The notes below the pieces were generated by a model that ran no database searches, had not been told where the DNA came from, and worked only from the letters and a program-made list of their open reading frames with translations. 64,000 nt of DNA. Origin: Ruminiclostridium josui JCM 17888 (GTDB lineage: Bacteria > Bacillota > Clostridia > Acetivibrionales > DSM-1351). The translations under genes were made by a program, and so were the position numbers. The stretch lies in the NCBI RefSeq assembly GCF_000526495.1, contig NZ_JAGE01000001.1, forward strand, positions 2,910,001 to 2,974,000. The letters are read 5' to 3'. This document shows positions 35,098-44,122 of the stretch, piece after piece (position 1 is the first letter of the stretch; each line of letters opens with the position of its first letter).

Positions 35098-36633
35098 ATG
35101 GAAAAGAAATTAGTAACATTAATGATCCTTGATGGTTTCGGAAACAACCCGAAACAAGAAGGAAATGCCATACAGGCTGCTAACAAGCCAAATTTGGACA
35201 GCTATCTTGCCAAATATCCAAATACCATTATTCATACAAGCGGTATGGATGTAGGACTACCTGAAGGTCAGATGGGAAACTCTGAGGTTGGACATACTAA
35301 TATAGGTGCAGGAAGAATAGTTTATCAGGAATTAACTAGAATAACAAAGTCAATAAATGATGGAGATTTCTTTAATAAAGAGGAATTTCTTAAGGCAGTT
35401 GAAAATTGCAAAAAGAATAATTCAAAGCTTCACCTGTTCGGACTTTTATCTGATGGTGGAGTGCACAGCCACAACACACATTTGTATGGTTTAGTTGAGA
35501 TGGCAAAGAGAAATGGTCTAAAAGATGTATTTATACACTGTTTCTACGACGGCAGGGATGTTCCGCCAGATAGCTCAAAGATATATACTGAAGAACTTGA
35601 AGCAAAGTTGAAGGAAATCGGAGTGGGCAAAATTGCATCTGTAATGGGAAGATACTATTCCATGGACAGAGACAACCGTTGGGAAAGAGTACAGCTTGCA
35701 TACGATGCAATGGTATCCGGAAAAGGTTTAACTGCAAATTCAGCAGTTGAAGCTGTAGAGGCATCTTTTGCAAGAAACGAATTTGATGAATTTGTTAAAC
35801 CAACAGTAATAATGGAGAATGGCAAACCAGTTGCTACAATAGCTGAAAATGACTCAATAATATTCTTCAATTTCAGACCTGACAGGGCAAGAGAAATAAC
35901 AAGAACTTTTGTTGATCCTGAATTCAAAGGATTTGAAAGAGCAAAAGGCTTCTTCCCATTATGCTTTGTTTGTATGACACAGTATGATAAGACAATGCCA
36001 AATGTTTTGGTTGCGTTTAAGCCTCAGACTCTGGATAACACCTTCGGAGAATATGTAAGCAGACTTGGCTACAGACAGCTGAGAATTGCTGAAACCGAGA
36101 AGTATGCACATGTTACTTTCTTCTTCAACGGTGGTGTTGAAACTCAGTACGAAGGAGAAGACAGAGCACTTATCCCTTCACCGAAAGTAGCTACTTACGA
36201 TTTAAAACCTGAAATGAGTGCATATGAAGTTGCTGAAGAAGCGGTTAAGAGAATTGACTCAAAACAATACGATGTCATAATTCTTAATTTTGCTAACTGT
36301 GACATGGTTGGACACACAGGTGTATTTGATGCTGCAAAAGCTGCTGTTGAAGCAGTTGATGAATGTGTAGGAAAAGTAGTTGATGCTGTTACTGCACAGG
36401 GTGGAGTGGTTTTAATAACTGCTGACCATGGAAATGCAGAGCAGATGATTGATTATGATAATGGAGGAGCATTTACTGCACACACTACAAACGTAGTACC
36501 GCTTATCGGTATTGGTTTGGGAAATGCAACTCTTAAAGAAGGAAGACTTGCTGACTTGGCACCTACAATGCTTGACATAATGGGTGTTGATAAACCTGCA
36601 GAAATGACAGGAACTTCACTTCTTCAAAAATAA
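35098..36633 (+). CDS. gpmI: 2,3-bisphosphoglycerate-independent phosphoglycerate mutase
   Basis: Alkaline-phosphatase-superfamily mutase (511 residues) converting 3- to 2-phosphoglycerate using two manganese ions. The N-terminal LMILDGFG metal site and the catalytic serine in GQMGNSEVGHTNIGAGR (about residue 61) are visible. The FYDGRDVPP and NFRPDRAREI segments and the late metal ligands NCDMVGHTG and TADHGNAEQM are also intact. Length is normal. AGAGGGAGA precedes the ATG. It is probably transcribed with pgk-tpi. Confidence 0.96.
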   Translation: MEKKLVTLMILDGFGNNPKQEGNAIQAANKPNLDSYLAKYPNTIIHTSGMDVGLPEGQMGNSEVGHTNIGAGRIVYQELTRITKSINDGDFFNKEEFLKAVENCKKNNSKLHLFGLLSDGGVHSHNTHLYGLVEMAKRNGLKDVFIHCFYDGRDVPPDSSKIYTEELEAKLKEIGVGKIASVMGRYYSMDRDNRWERVQLAYDAMVSGKGLTANSAVEAVEASFARNEFDEFVKPTVIMENGKPVATIAENDSIIFFNFRPDRAREITRTFVDPEFKGFERAKGFFPLCFVCMTQYDKTMPNVLVAFKPQTLDNTFGEYVSRLGYRQLRIAETEKYAHVTFFFNGGVETQYEGEDRALIPSPKVATYDLKPEMSAYEVAEEAVKRIDSKQYDVIILNFANCDMVGHTGVFDAAKAAVEAVDECVGKVVDAVTAQGGVVLITADHGNAEQMIDYDNGGAFTAHTTNVVPLIGIGLGNATLKEGRLADLAPTMLDIMGVDKPAEMTGTSLLQK

Positions 36634-36782
36634 AAAGTAAATTCCTTCAAAGCACAGTAATAACTAGATTTGAAGAAAATCCACCGGGGTAAAGTAATGC
36701 TTCGGTGGATATTTTTATTACCACAAAAAGGATATTTTTACCATATATAGAATATATTATGTAAAAAGAGGAGGTGCAATAA

Positions 36783-37859
36783 ATGAAAAAACCTTCAAAA
36801 GTAATTTTACAGCTTAAGAAGCTTTCAGACAATTACAAAAAGCTGGGCTCAATACTTTATTGCTTTTATAGATTGCTCAAGTCCTCGTATTTCAGAACTT
36901 TTGTGAACTTTCTTTTTACTTTTGTATTCGCTTTTCAAATGCAACTTACCGATTTTAAGACATATAATATCTATGAAAAGGAATTTTACAGAGATAAGCT
37001 GCATATACTGGTAACATTCGTGTTTATTATCATGTACAACTGGATAACACTAACTATTGATAATTATCAGAAATACAAGGAGAGCCGAGTAAAATGCCTG
37101 AAAGAAGTTATAAACCGGGAAGCTGTAATTAATCAGACAATTAGCAGAAAACTCAACGACATAACCAGAAGTATCTGTGTTAAAGCAGTTCTGATACCGT
37201 CAAAAGCTGACTTTAGTACTCTAAGTTATCAGGATATTGCCTCTCTGGTATGTCATAACATTTATGATGCTATTAAAATTTCAACGGAAAAAGACACTCA
37301 TCAGGTTTCTCTGATGCATAGGTTTAAAGAGAAAAAAACAGGTCGAGAATATATTAAAATGATTAGCTATGGTAATTCAAATCAGATTTCGCCAAGTATA
37401 TTTGATAAACACTTTTATCTTGACAGTGATTTGAGTTATTATCATGTAAAAATATTTAATGAACAGCAGAATGATATATATATATTAAAAAATGCAGGTG
37501 AGATTAAAAAAGAATTTGTATATGGTAAAAAGTATACTAAAAAGAATATAGAGCAATATATTGCTATTCCCGTATTCTGCGAAAATGAGGGGATAGTTTC
37601 ACTTCTACAGATTGAAATATCTGAAAAACAACTATTAGGAAGAACTAGTGAAGAAATCAGAGAGTTTGTAAAGCCATTTATGGCCTATGTACATATTCTT
37701 ATGGTTAATTACTATAGAGAAGAACTGTTTAATGTATTAATTAAAAAATTTGACATACTAAAGAAAAGCAAAGAAAAAAGAAAGAGTTATTTGGAAAGGA
37801 TGAGTAAGTATGAGCAACACTATGGGGAAAATAATTCATATATTGCCCCAAGGGACTAA
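36783..37859 (+). CDS. Membrane protein with a GAF-like cytoplasmic domain
   Basis: A 358-residue protein with two hydrophobic segments (about residues 37-56 and 76-95), a short coiled region, and a soluble domain (about 120-320) whose strand-helix pattern, ending IAIPVFCENEGIVSLLQIEIS, looks GAF-like. No kinase, cyclase or HTH motif follows, so it would be a sensor without an attached output domain. AGGAGG precedes the ATG. The next gene overlaps its end by 50 bases in another frame. The family is not recognised with certainty. Confidence 0.65.
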   Translation: MKKPSKVILQLKKLSDNYKKLGSILYCFYRLLKSSYFRTFVNFLFTFVFAFQMQLTDFKTYNIYEKEFYRDKLHILVTFVFIIMYNWITLTIDNYQKYKESRVKCLKEVINREAVINQTISRKLNDITRSICVKAVLIPSKADFSTLSYQDIASLVCHNIYDAIKISTEKDTHQVSLMHRFKEKKTGREYIKMISYGNSNQISPSIFDKHFYLDSDLSYYHVKIFNEQQNDIYILKNAGEIKKEFVYGKKYTKKNIEQYIAIPVFCENEGIVSLLQIEISEKQLLGRTSEEIREFVKPFMAYVHILMVNYYREELFNVLIKKFDILKKSKEKRKSYLERMSKYEQHYGENNSYIAPRD

Positions 37860-38007
37860 TGACAATTTAGACAGCATTGGATTTATCCATGAAGATACTG
37901 ATTTTATCCAAGATCACGGTACTTTTGAAGACAGAAGGCAACAGCTTATAAGCGAGTATGAAAAGGAACTGAGGATATTAAAAAGAAATTCAATGCTAAT
38001 GACATAG
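37810..38007 (+). CDS. Small soluble protein overlapping the GAF-like gene
   Basis: A 65-residue protein with an acidic middle (DTDFIQDHGTFEDRR) and a basic helical end. AAAGGA lies 10-15 bases before the ATG at 37810, inside the upstream gene, giving a 50-base overlap and likely translational coupling. It is followed by a hairpin. No known family; it could be the missing partner of the membrane sensor. Confidence 0.6.
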   Translation: MSNTMGKIIHILPQGTNDNLDSIGFIHEDTDFIQDHGTFEDRRQQLISEYEKELRILKRNSMLMT

Positions 38008-38026
38008 TAAAAATATTATTTATGTT

Positions 38027-38060
38027 TACTCCCGAGTAATAGTCCGGGAGTATTTATTTT
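38027..38060 (+). terminator. Terminator between convergent genes
   Basis: TACTCCCG (38027-38034) pairs with CGGGAGTA (38045-38052), followed by T-rich sequence. It lies between the plus-strand small gene and the minus-strand XRE regulator, so it may serve both. Confidence 0.6.
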
Positions 38061-38065
38061 ACTTT

Positions 38066-38413
38066 TTAAGTTTTTTTATCAGTTTTGTATTTGGTTTTAA
38101 TTAAATCAATATATTCTTCTACTTTCTTCAAAGCCTCATCAGGAAGCCCATTAACGTCCAGATTATAAGGAATTTTTGATTCTGCCACAATGTCCTCGGA
38201 GAACTGTCTGATGTCGGTACGGCCCACAAGATAATCTACCGACACATTAAAGTAATCAGCAATAGTTTTCAAAACATTCTCGTCCTTTGGAAATCTGTCA
38301 TTGGCTTCATAATAACCAATAACTCTAGCAGAAACATTTACTAATTTTCCTAATTCCTTTTGAGTGATATCTCGTTCTTCTCTTAGTTCTCTTAATCTGT
38401 CACCAAATCTCAT
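38066..38413 (-). CDS. XRE-family HTH transcriptional regulator
   Basis: A 115-residue repressor-type protein. The Cro/C1 HTH occupies residues 5-65 (RLRELREERDITQKELGKLVNVSARVIGYYE), followed by a short acidic linker and a helical C-terminus (DEALKKVEEYIDLIKTKY) likely for dimerisation. GGAGG precedes the ATG. It faces away from an AraC-type gene. An AGAATA-aaa-TATTCT inverted repeat (38466-38480) lies in the shared intergenic region and could be its operator. Confidence 0.88.
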   Translation of the reverse strand: MRFGDRLRELREERDITQKELGKLVNVSARVIGYYEANDRFPKDENVLKTIADYFNVSVDYLVGRTDIRQFSEDIVAESKIPYNLDVNGLPDEALKKVEEYIDLIKTKYKTDKKT

Positions 38414-38465
38414 AATATGCCTCCAAATATAAATATATCAGGCAAAAAAAATCATTTGATAAAAT

Positions 38466-38480
38466 AGAATAAAATATTCT
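38466..38480. promoter_or_regulatory. Possible XRE operator
   Basis: Inverted repeat AGAATA-AAA-TATTCT, placed between the two divergent genes and just upstream of the AraC-type promoter. This is a symmetry-based guess. Confidence 0.35.
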
Positions 38481-38488
38481 AAAAAATA

Positions 38489-38517
38489 TTGAAATCGAAC
38501 AAAATATGCGATATAAT
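38489..38517 (+). promoter_or_regulatory. Sigma-A promoter of the AraC/GyrI-like gene
   Basis: TTGAAA (38489-38494), a 17-base spacer and a perfect TATAAT (38512-38517). The leader after it holds a perfect 14-base palindrome TTCTTTGCAAAGAA (38559-38572), possibly an operator. Confidence 0.75.
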
Positions 38518-38624
38518 CTTAGTGTAAGGAAAAACCTCAAATTTATACTTGAGATTTATTCTTTGCAAAGAAAGTCAAGAAATCCGTTGTACCTGATGGT
38601 ATCCTTTTATATGAGGTGATTAAA

Positions 38625-39539
38625 ATGGATACATGGAGTAAGATAAAAATCGTTGAAAAAATGCAAAACTACATTGAGAAGCACATCTCAGAACCGATTT
38701 CGCTTCACATGCTGGCTAACGAAGCGGGATACTCCCCGTGGTATGCTGCGAGGATTTTTAAAGAGATTACCGGTAAAGCTCCCTTCGAGTATATCAGGTT
38801 ATTGAGATTGAATATGGCTGCTGAAAGACTCAGAGATGACAATATTAAAGTTATTGATGCTGCTTTTGACTTTGTGTTTGATTCTCACGAGGGTTTCACA
38901 AGAGCTTTTTCAAAGCAGTTTGGCATAACACCGAAGCAATATTCAAAAACAAAACCGGAAATAAAGTTCTATATTCCAGAAAGAATCCGTGGATATTACC
39001 TTAGAATTCAAAAAGGAGTGGATAATATGGCTGAGAATCCTAACCCATGTACCGAAACCGTATTTGTACAAGTCGTTGAAAGACCTGCAAGAAAGCTCAT
39101 ATTAAAGAGAGGGCAAAAAGCTGAACATTACTTTGAATACTGTGAAGAAGTTGGTTGCGGTGTATGGGATATATTATCAGGTATAAAGGAGGCAATTTAC
39201 GAGCCCACAGGAATGTGGCTGCCGGAAAAAATGATTAAGCCCGGTACGTCACTATATGTTCAGGGGGTAGAAGTACCCCTGGACTATTCCGGAGACATTC
39301 CCGAGGGATTTGAGATAATAGACTTAAATCCTTGCAAGATGATGGTTTTTCAGGGACAGTCTTACGAAGATGAAAAGTTTGAGGAATCTATATCACATCT
39401 ATGGAAGGTAATAAATAACTATAACCCTGAGATATATGGATTTCAGTGGGCGGACGATGAAGCTCCGAGAGTTCAGCTTGCACCAATGGGATACAGAGGG
39501 TACATTGAGGCAAGGCCTGTTAAAGAGCTAAATCCATAA
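38625..39539 (+). CDS. AraC-family regulator with GyrI-like effector domain
   Basis: A 304-residue regulator. Two HTH motifs of the AraC type fill residues 1-105 (ISLHMLANEAGYSPWYAARIFKEITGKAPFEYIR and SHEGFTRAFSKQFGITPKQY), followed by a GyrI-like ligand-binding domain (about 140-300). Such proteins (MarA/Rob-like, SoxS-associated) sense small hydrophobic molecules. ATG 38625 follows GAGGTGAT (38614-38621). It lies alone between a strong promoter and a perfect terminator, divergent from the XRE gene. The target genes are unknown. Confidence 0.85.
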   Translation: MDTWSKIKIVEKMQNYIEKHISEPISLHMLANEAGYSPWYAARIFKEITGKAPFEYIRLLRLNMAAERLRDDNIKVIDAAFDFVFDSHEGFTRAFSKQFGITPKQYSKTKPEIKFYIPERIRGYYLRIQKGVDNMAENPNPCTETVFVQVVERPARKLILKRGQKAEHYFEYCEEVGCGVWDILSGIKEAIYEPTGMWLPEKMIKPGTSLYVQGVEVPLDYSGDIPEGFEIIDLNPCKMMVFQGQSYEDEKFEESISHLWKVINNYNPEIYGFQWADDEAPRVQLAPMGYRGYIEARPVKELNP

Positions 39540-39555
39540 AAATTTTGGCTTAGTC

Positions 39556-39602
39556 AAGCGAAAGCAGTGTTCTTGACAGGCACTGCTTTCGCTTATTTAT
39601 TT
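39556..39602 (+). terminator. Terminator of the AraC-type gene
   Basis: A perfect 14-bp stem AAGCGAAAGCAGTG (39556-39569) and CACTGCTTTCGCTT (39581-39594) with T-rich sequence after it. Confidence 0.85.
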
Positions 39603-39686
39603 TTCATGTTTAAAATTCACCCCCAGTGGTAGGTATGTATTGAATGAAAATTATAATAAGAATACCAATTAATGTTAAGTCATATT

Positions 39687-39716
39687 TTGTATTTTAACTG
39701 AACATCTACATATAAT
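39687..39716 (+). promoter_or_regulatory. Possible eno promoter
   Basis: TTGTAT (39687-39692), an 18-base spacer and a perfect TATAAT (39711-39716), 100 bases before eno. The -35 box is weak. Confidence 0.4.
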
Positions 39717-39789
39717 AAGATACGATATATAAATAACGTTCAGGGAAATATTTTACAATAAAGCAAATCAAATGGTATTCTAATTATGA

Positions 39790-41112
<1,323 letters not shown>

Positions 41113-41158
41113 CACTAAATATAAAAGCCAGATACAAAACATATCCTTCCTAGTATAC

Positions 41159-41291
41159 GGGGTACGGCTTAGCTTTAGAACACTTGCTTTATGCTTCTAA
41201 ATTGAACCATTAGTTGAATTATTATGGGTAAAGAGAAATGCTAAGTGGAAATCATATATCATAGAAAAAATGGGTGCTAAGCTTGTACCCC
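41159..41291 (+). ncRNA. Candidate structured RNA between eno and secG
   Basis: A long-range stem closes this 133-base segment: GGGGTACGGCTTAGC (41159-41173) pairs with GCTAAGCTTGTACCCC (41276-41291), giving 14 Watson-Crick pairs plus one G-U pair with one bulge. A second stem TTTAGAA...TTCTAAA follows immediately inside (41174 to about 41201), and a smaller ACCAT...ATGGGT pairing lies beyond. Seven T follow shortly after the closing stem. I do not recognise a known riboswitch, 6S, SRP or tmRNA signature. It could be a small RNA or a leader of secG. Confidence 0.4.
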
Positions 41292-41333
41292 ATAAATTTT
41301 TTTGGGGAAAAGTGTTTTTATAAAATAAATTAG

Positions 41334-41360
41334 AAAAACAAGTCTCCGGACTTGTTTTTT
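41334..41360 (+). terminator. Terminator before secG
   Basis: AAAAACAAGTC (41334-41344) and GACTTGTTTTT (41349-41359) form a perfect 11-bp stem with a four-base loop, and T continues. It ends the eno transcript or the candidate RNA. secG begins about 50 bases later. Confidence 0.8.
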
Positions 41361-41410
41361 CCATTTAAGTATGATAAAATTTGACTTGTCTATTTTAGGA
41401 GGTGTTTAGG

Positions 41411-41662
41411 TTGGAAGCTGCAAAATGGATTGTTAATATACTTCACATTATCTTTGCTATTTCAATTATCATTATCGTATTGCTACAGTCAGGAAAACAG
41501 GCTGGTTTGTCTGGCTCAATAGCAGGAGGAGCAGAGACATTCTTTGGCAAGAATAAGGGTCGTACTATTGATGCATTGCTTGGAAAGTATACAGCTTTTG
41601 CTGCAATTGCATTTCTCGTTACATCTATTGCTCTTTACTTGTTGATAGATAAAGTTGGTTAA
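41411..41662 (+). CDS. secG: Preprotein translocase subunit SecG
   Basis: An 83-residue protein with two membrane helices (about residues 5-25 and 57-78). Between them is the conserved cytoplasmic loop QSGKQAGLSGSIAGGAETFFGKNKGR, typical of SecG. It assists SecYE during protein export. The TTG at 41411 lies 8 bases after AGGAGGT; the upstream GTG at 41402 overlaps that site. It follows eno, the usual Firmicute order, but rnr is 5.4 kb further on. Confidence 0.95.
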   Translation: MEAAKWIVNILHIIFAISIIIIVLLQSGKQAGLSGSIAGGAETFFGKNKGRTIDALLGKYTAFAAIAFLVTSIALYLLIDKVG

Positions 41663-41677
41663 TATGTACTTAAAAGT

Positions 41678-41712
41678 TAAGCCTAAGTGTATATTGTACA
41701 CTTGGGCTTTTT
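41678..41712 (+). terminator. Terminator of secG
   Basis: AAGCCTAAGTGTA (41678-41690) pairs with TACACTTGGGCTT (41696-41708) with one G-U pair, followed by T. Confidence 0.8.
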
Positions 41713-41831
41713 GCATTTTAAGTGCATTTTCGCATATAATATGGATATATATTGGTTGATATTCTACATAATACTATGCTAATATTAGAAAAGAGTTTTA
41801 GATGATATTTGCGGCTTCTGGAGGGGTTATT

Positions 41832-42380
41832 ATGAATAGAGATGAGGCTTTTGAAGAACTTAAAGCTCGTTTATACGACAAGGATCTTCTTAGACATTCT
41901 TTAGCGGTGGAAGCAGTAATGAGAGAGTTTGCAAAATATTATGATGCCGACATTGAGATGTGGGGATTGGCCGGTTTGCTCCATGATATTGATATTGAAA
42001 AAACAGCCGGCAATCCGGAAAAACATTGTCTTGTAGCTGCACAAATACTTGAGAATTTTGATATAGACGAATCTATTATATACAGCATCCGGGCTCAAAA
42101 TGATTACCATAAAATACCGCGTAAACGAAAAATGGATAAAGTATTGTATGCAGTAGATTATCTTACTCAGTTAATATCTTACTGTGCCGATAAATTGCCT
42201 GATAAAAACCTTTCAGATGTTACAGTCCAAATGGTAATTGAAAATATTACAAAAGAAGATGTTAAAGGAATAAACTTTGAACATATAAAGCAGTATAAAG
42301 AATTGAATATTACACTACAAGAATTTGTAGAAATAACCTTACACGCAATGAAAAAGGCTTTTGACAATTTGAGGATATAA
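41832..42380 (+). CDS. HD-domain phosphohydrolase-like protein
   Basis: A 182-residue metal-dependent hydrolase of the HD superfamily. The first histidine is in LLRHSLAVEAVMREF, the HD pair in WGLAGLLHDIDIEKT (about residues 52-66), and a late aspartate in DKVLYAVDYLTQLI. Such clostridial proteins are usually annotated only as HDIG-domain proteins; the substrate is unknown. The ATG at 41832 follows GGAGGGG; a frame from 41802 has no ribosome-binding site. Lone gene with its own terminator. Confidence 0.82.
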   Translation: MNRDEAFEELKARLYDKDLLRHSLAVEAVMREFAKYYDADIEMWGLAGLLHDIDIEKTAGNPEKHCLVAAQILENFDIDESIIYSIRAQNDYHKIPRKRKMDKVLYAVDYLTQLISYCADKLPDKNLSDVTVQMVIENITKEDVKGINFEHIKQYKELNITLQEFVEITLHAMKKAFDNLRI

Positions 42381-42408
42381 AGGTTACTTATTTGTAACTT
42401 TTTTTTTG
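42379..42408 (+). terminator. Terminator of the HD-domain gene
   Basis: AAAGGTTAC (42379-42387) pairs with GTAACTTTT (42394-42402) with one G-U pair, within a run of T. It overlaps the stop codon. Confidence 0.75.
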
Positions 42409-42502
42409 TTATTTTGTAACTACTGAAAAAAGAAATAAATATAAAATGAAGGTAGTTGAAATAATTAATATATAATATAAATAGGGGTATGGGTGAGAAT
42501 AA

Positions 42503-43405
42503 TTGAAGAAATTTTTTGGGGTTACAATTGCGATTTTGCTAGTAATATTTTTTGTTGAAGCATTAATTATTAAAGAATATAAAGTATTAGAGAAAAATAA
42601 TAGTGAAAGCAGTATTGAAGCAAAAATAAACAATGAGAAAAATGTAGTTGATGATAAAAAAGAACCTTCACAGGAGACTAAGGAGAATCCTTCGGCTCCT
42701 TCAAATACAAAAAAACCGGATGAAAAAAAACCTGTAGAACCACAAAAGGTAAATCCGGAAAAGGTTAATCCAAAACCTCCGGCCCCTGCTAAAGTCCAAC
42801 CTATGGTTGCGCTTACGTTTGATGATGGGCCTCATCCGCAGTATACAGTTCAGATACTCAAAGCTTTAAAAAAATATAATGGACATGCAACCTTTTTTGT
42901 TGTAGGTAACAGAGTAGAGAAATATAAGGATACTATAAAGCAAATTTCAAATAATGGAAACCAAATTGGCAATCACAGTTATAGCCATAAACAGTTAACA
43001 AAGCTAAATGAAGCAGGCATAAAGCAAGAATTAAATAAGGCATCTGATATAATAAAGAAATTTACTCAAAAAAAGCCGACTATAATGAGACCTACTTATG
43101 GCAGTGTAAATAATAAGGTAAAATCATCCTCAGGCACTCCGTTAATTCTTTGGTCCATAGATACTCAAGACTGGAAGACAAAGAATAAGACAACTACAGT
43201 AAATAGAGTGGTTGGTAAAGTAAAGGACGGAGACATTGTGTTAATGCACGACTTGTATAAACCAACTGCCCAAGCAGCAGAAGTAATAATACAAAAATTA
43301 ACTGAAAAGGGATATAAATTGGTTACTATTGATGAGCTTTTTTCTGCCAGAGGGGTAAAGCTTCAGAATGGGCAAGTATATAATAATGGTTACAAGAAAA
43401 AGTAG
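42503..43405 (+). CDS. Membrane-anchored polysaccharide deacetylase
   Basis: A 300-residue NodB-domain carbohydrate esterase (CE4), likely removing acetyl groups from peptidoglycan or another polysaccharide outside the cell. An N-terminal signal anchor (about 4-24) is followed by a Lys/Pro/Glu-rich linker (about 35-95) and the catalytic domain (about 100-285). Motif 1, with the catalytic base, is ALTFDDGPHP; the zinc-binding H-x3-H is in GNHSYSHKQL; the RPTYGSVN motif and the late LMHDLY histidine are present. The start is TTG; the ribosome-binding site is weak. A two-component system follows 16 bases after its stop. Confidence 0.88.
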   Translation: MKKFFGVTIAILLVIFFVEALIIKEYKVLEKNNSESSIEAKINNEKNVVDDKKEPSQETKENPSAPSNTKKPDEKKPVEPQKVNPEKVNPKPPAPAKVQPMVALTFDDGPHPQYTVQILKALKKYNGHATFFVVGNRVEKYKDTIKQISNNGNQIGNHSYSHKQLTKLNEAGIKQELNKASDIIKKFTQKKPTIMRPTYGSVNNKVKSSSGTPLILWSIDTQDWKTKNKTTTVNRVVGKVKDGDIVLMHDLYKPTAQAAEVIIQKLTEKGYKLVTIDELFSARGVKLQNGQVYNNGYKKK

Positions 43406-43421
43406 GAAGGAATTCTTTTAT

Positions 43422-44117
43422 ATGGAAAATAAAGTTCTTATAATAGAAGATGAAGAGAGTATAAGAGGTTTCTTGAAAATAAACTTCAAAAAACATAATT
43501 TCATTGTTATCGAAGCAGCTACAGGGGAAGAAGGACTATTGAAAGCAAGACAGGAAAATCCTGATGTTGTGCTTTTGGATGTTATGCTACCTGGGATAAG
43601 TGGATTTACGGTTTGCGAAACACTTAGAAAAGAATTACCTGACGTGGGAATTATAATGCTGACAGCCAGAGGACAGGACATTGACAAAATAAAGGGTTTG
43701 GAATATGGTGCTGATGACTATGTTGTTAAACCTTTCAATACTACAGAGCTTATTTTAAGGGCAAAATCCCTTTTAAGACGGTTGGGAGGCAAAAGTGCAT
43801 CAGACAGTAAAGAGGATACCTTAAAAAGCGGAGTATTCAAGCTTGAGCTTTATTCTCAAAGAGTATTTAAGGAAGATAAGGAGATTCTTCTTACACCAAA
43901 AGAATTTTTCTTATTAAAAATTTTCCTAGAAAACAAGAATAAAGCATTTACCAGAGATGAGCTTTTGGACAAGATATGGGGCTATGACTATATGGGAGAT
44001 ACTAAGATAGTTGATGTCAATATAAGGAGATTGCGAAGCAAGATTGAAGATAAGGATTCCCATGGTATGTATATCGAAACAGTGTGGGGTATTGGGTACA
44101 GATGGCGGAAGGAATGA
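43422..44117 (+). CDS. OmpR/PhoB-family response regulator
   Basis: A 231-residue regulator. The receiver domain has acidic residues in VLIIEDEES, the phosphoacceptor in VVLLDVMLPGISG and the lysine in DDYVVKPFNTTEL. The winged-helix DNA-binding domain (about 130-230) ends with IVDVNIRRLRSKIEDKD...IETVWGIGYRW. The ATG at 43422 is preceded by AGGAAGG; the longer frame from 43368 overlaps the deacetylase. Its stop overlaps or abuts the kinase start. It may control the deacetylase and lipoprotein genes around it. Confidence 0.93.
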   Translation: MENKVLIIEDEESIRGFLKINFKKHNFIVIEAATGEEGLLKARQENPDVVLLDVMLPGISGFTVCETLRKELPDVGIIMLTARGQDIDKIKGLEYGADDYVVKPFNTTELILRAKSLLRRLGGKSASDSKEDTLKSGVFKLELYSQRVFKEDKEILLTPKEFFLLKIFLENKNKAFTRDELLDKIWGYDYMGDTKIVDVNIRRLRSKIEDKDSHGMYIETVWGIGYRWRKE

Positions 44118-44122
44118 CTTCT

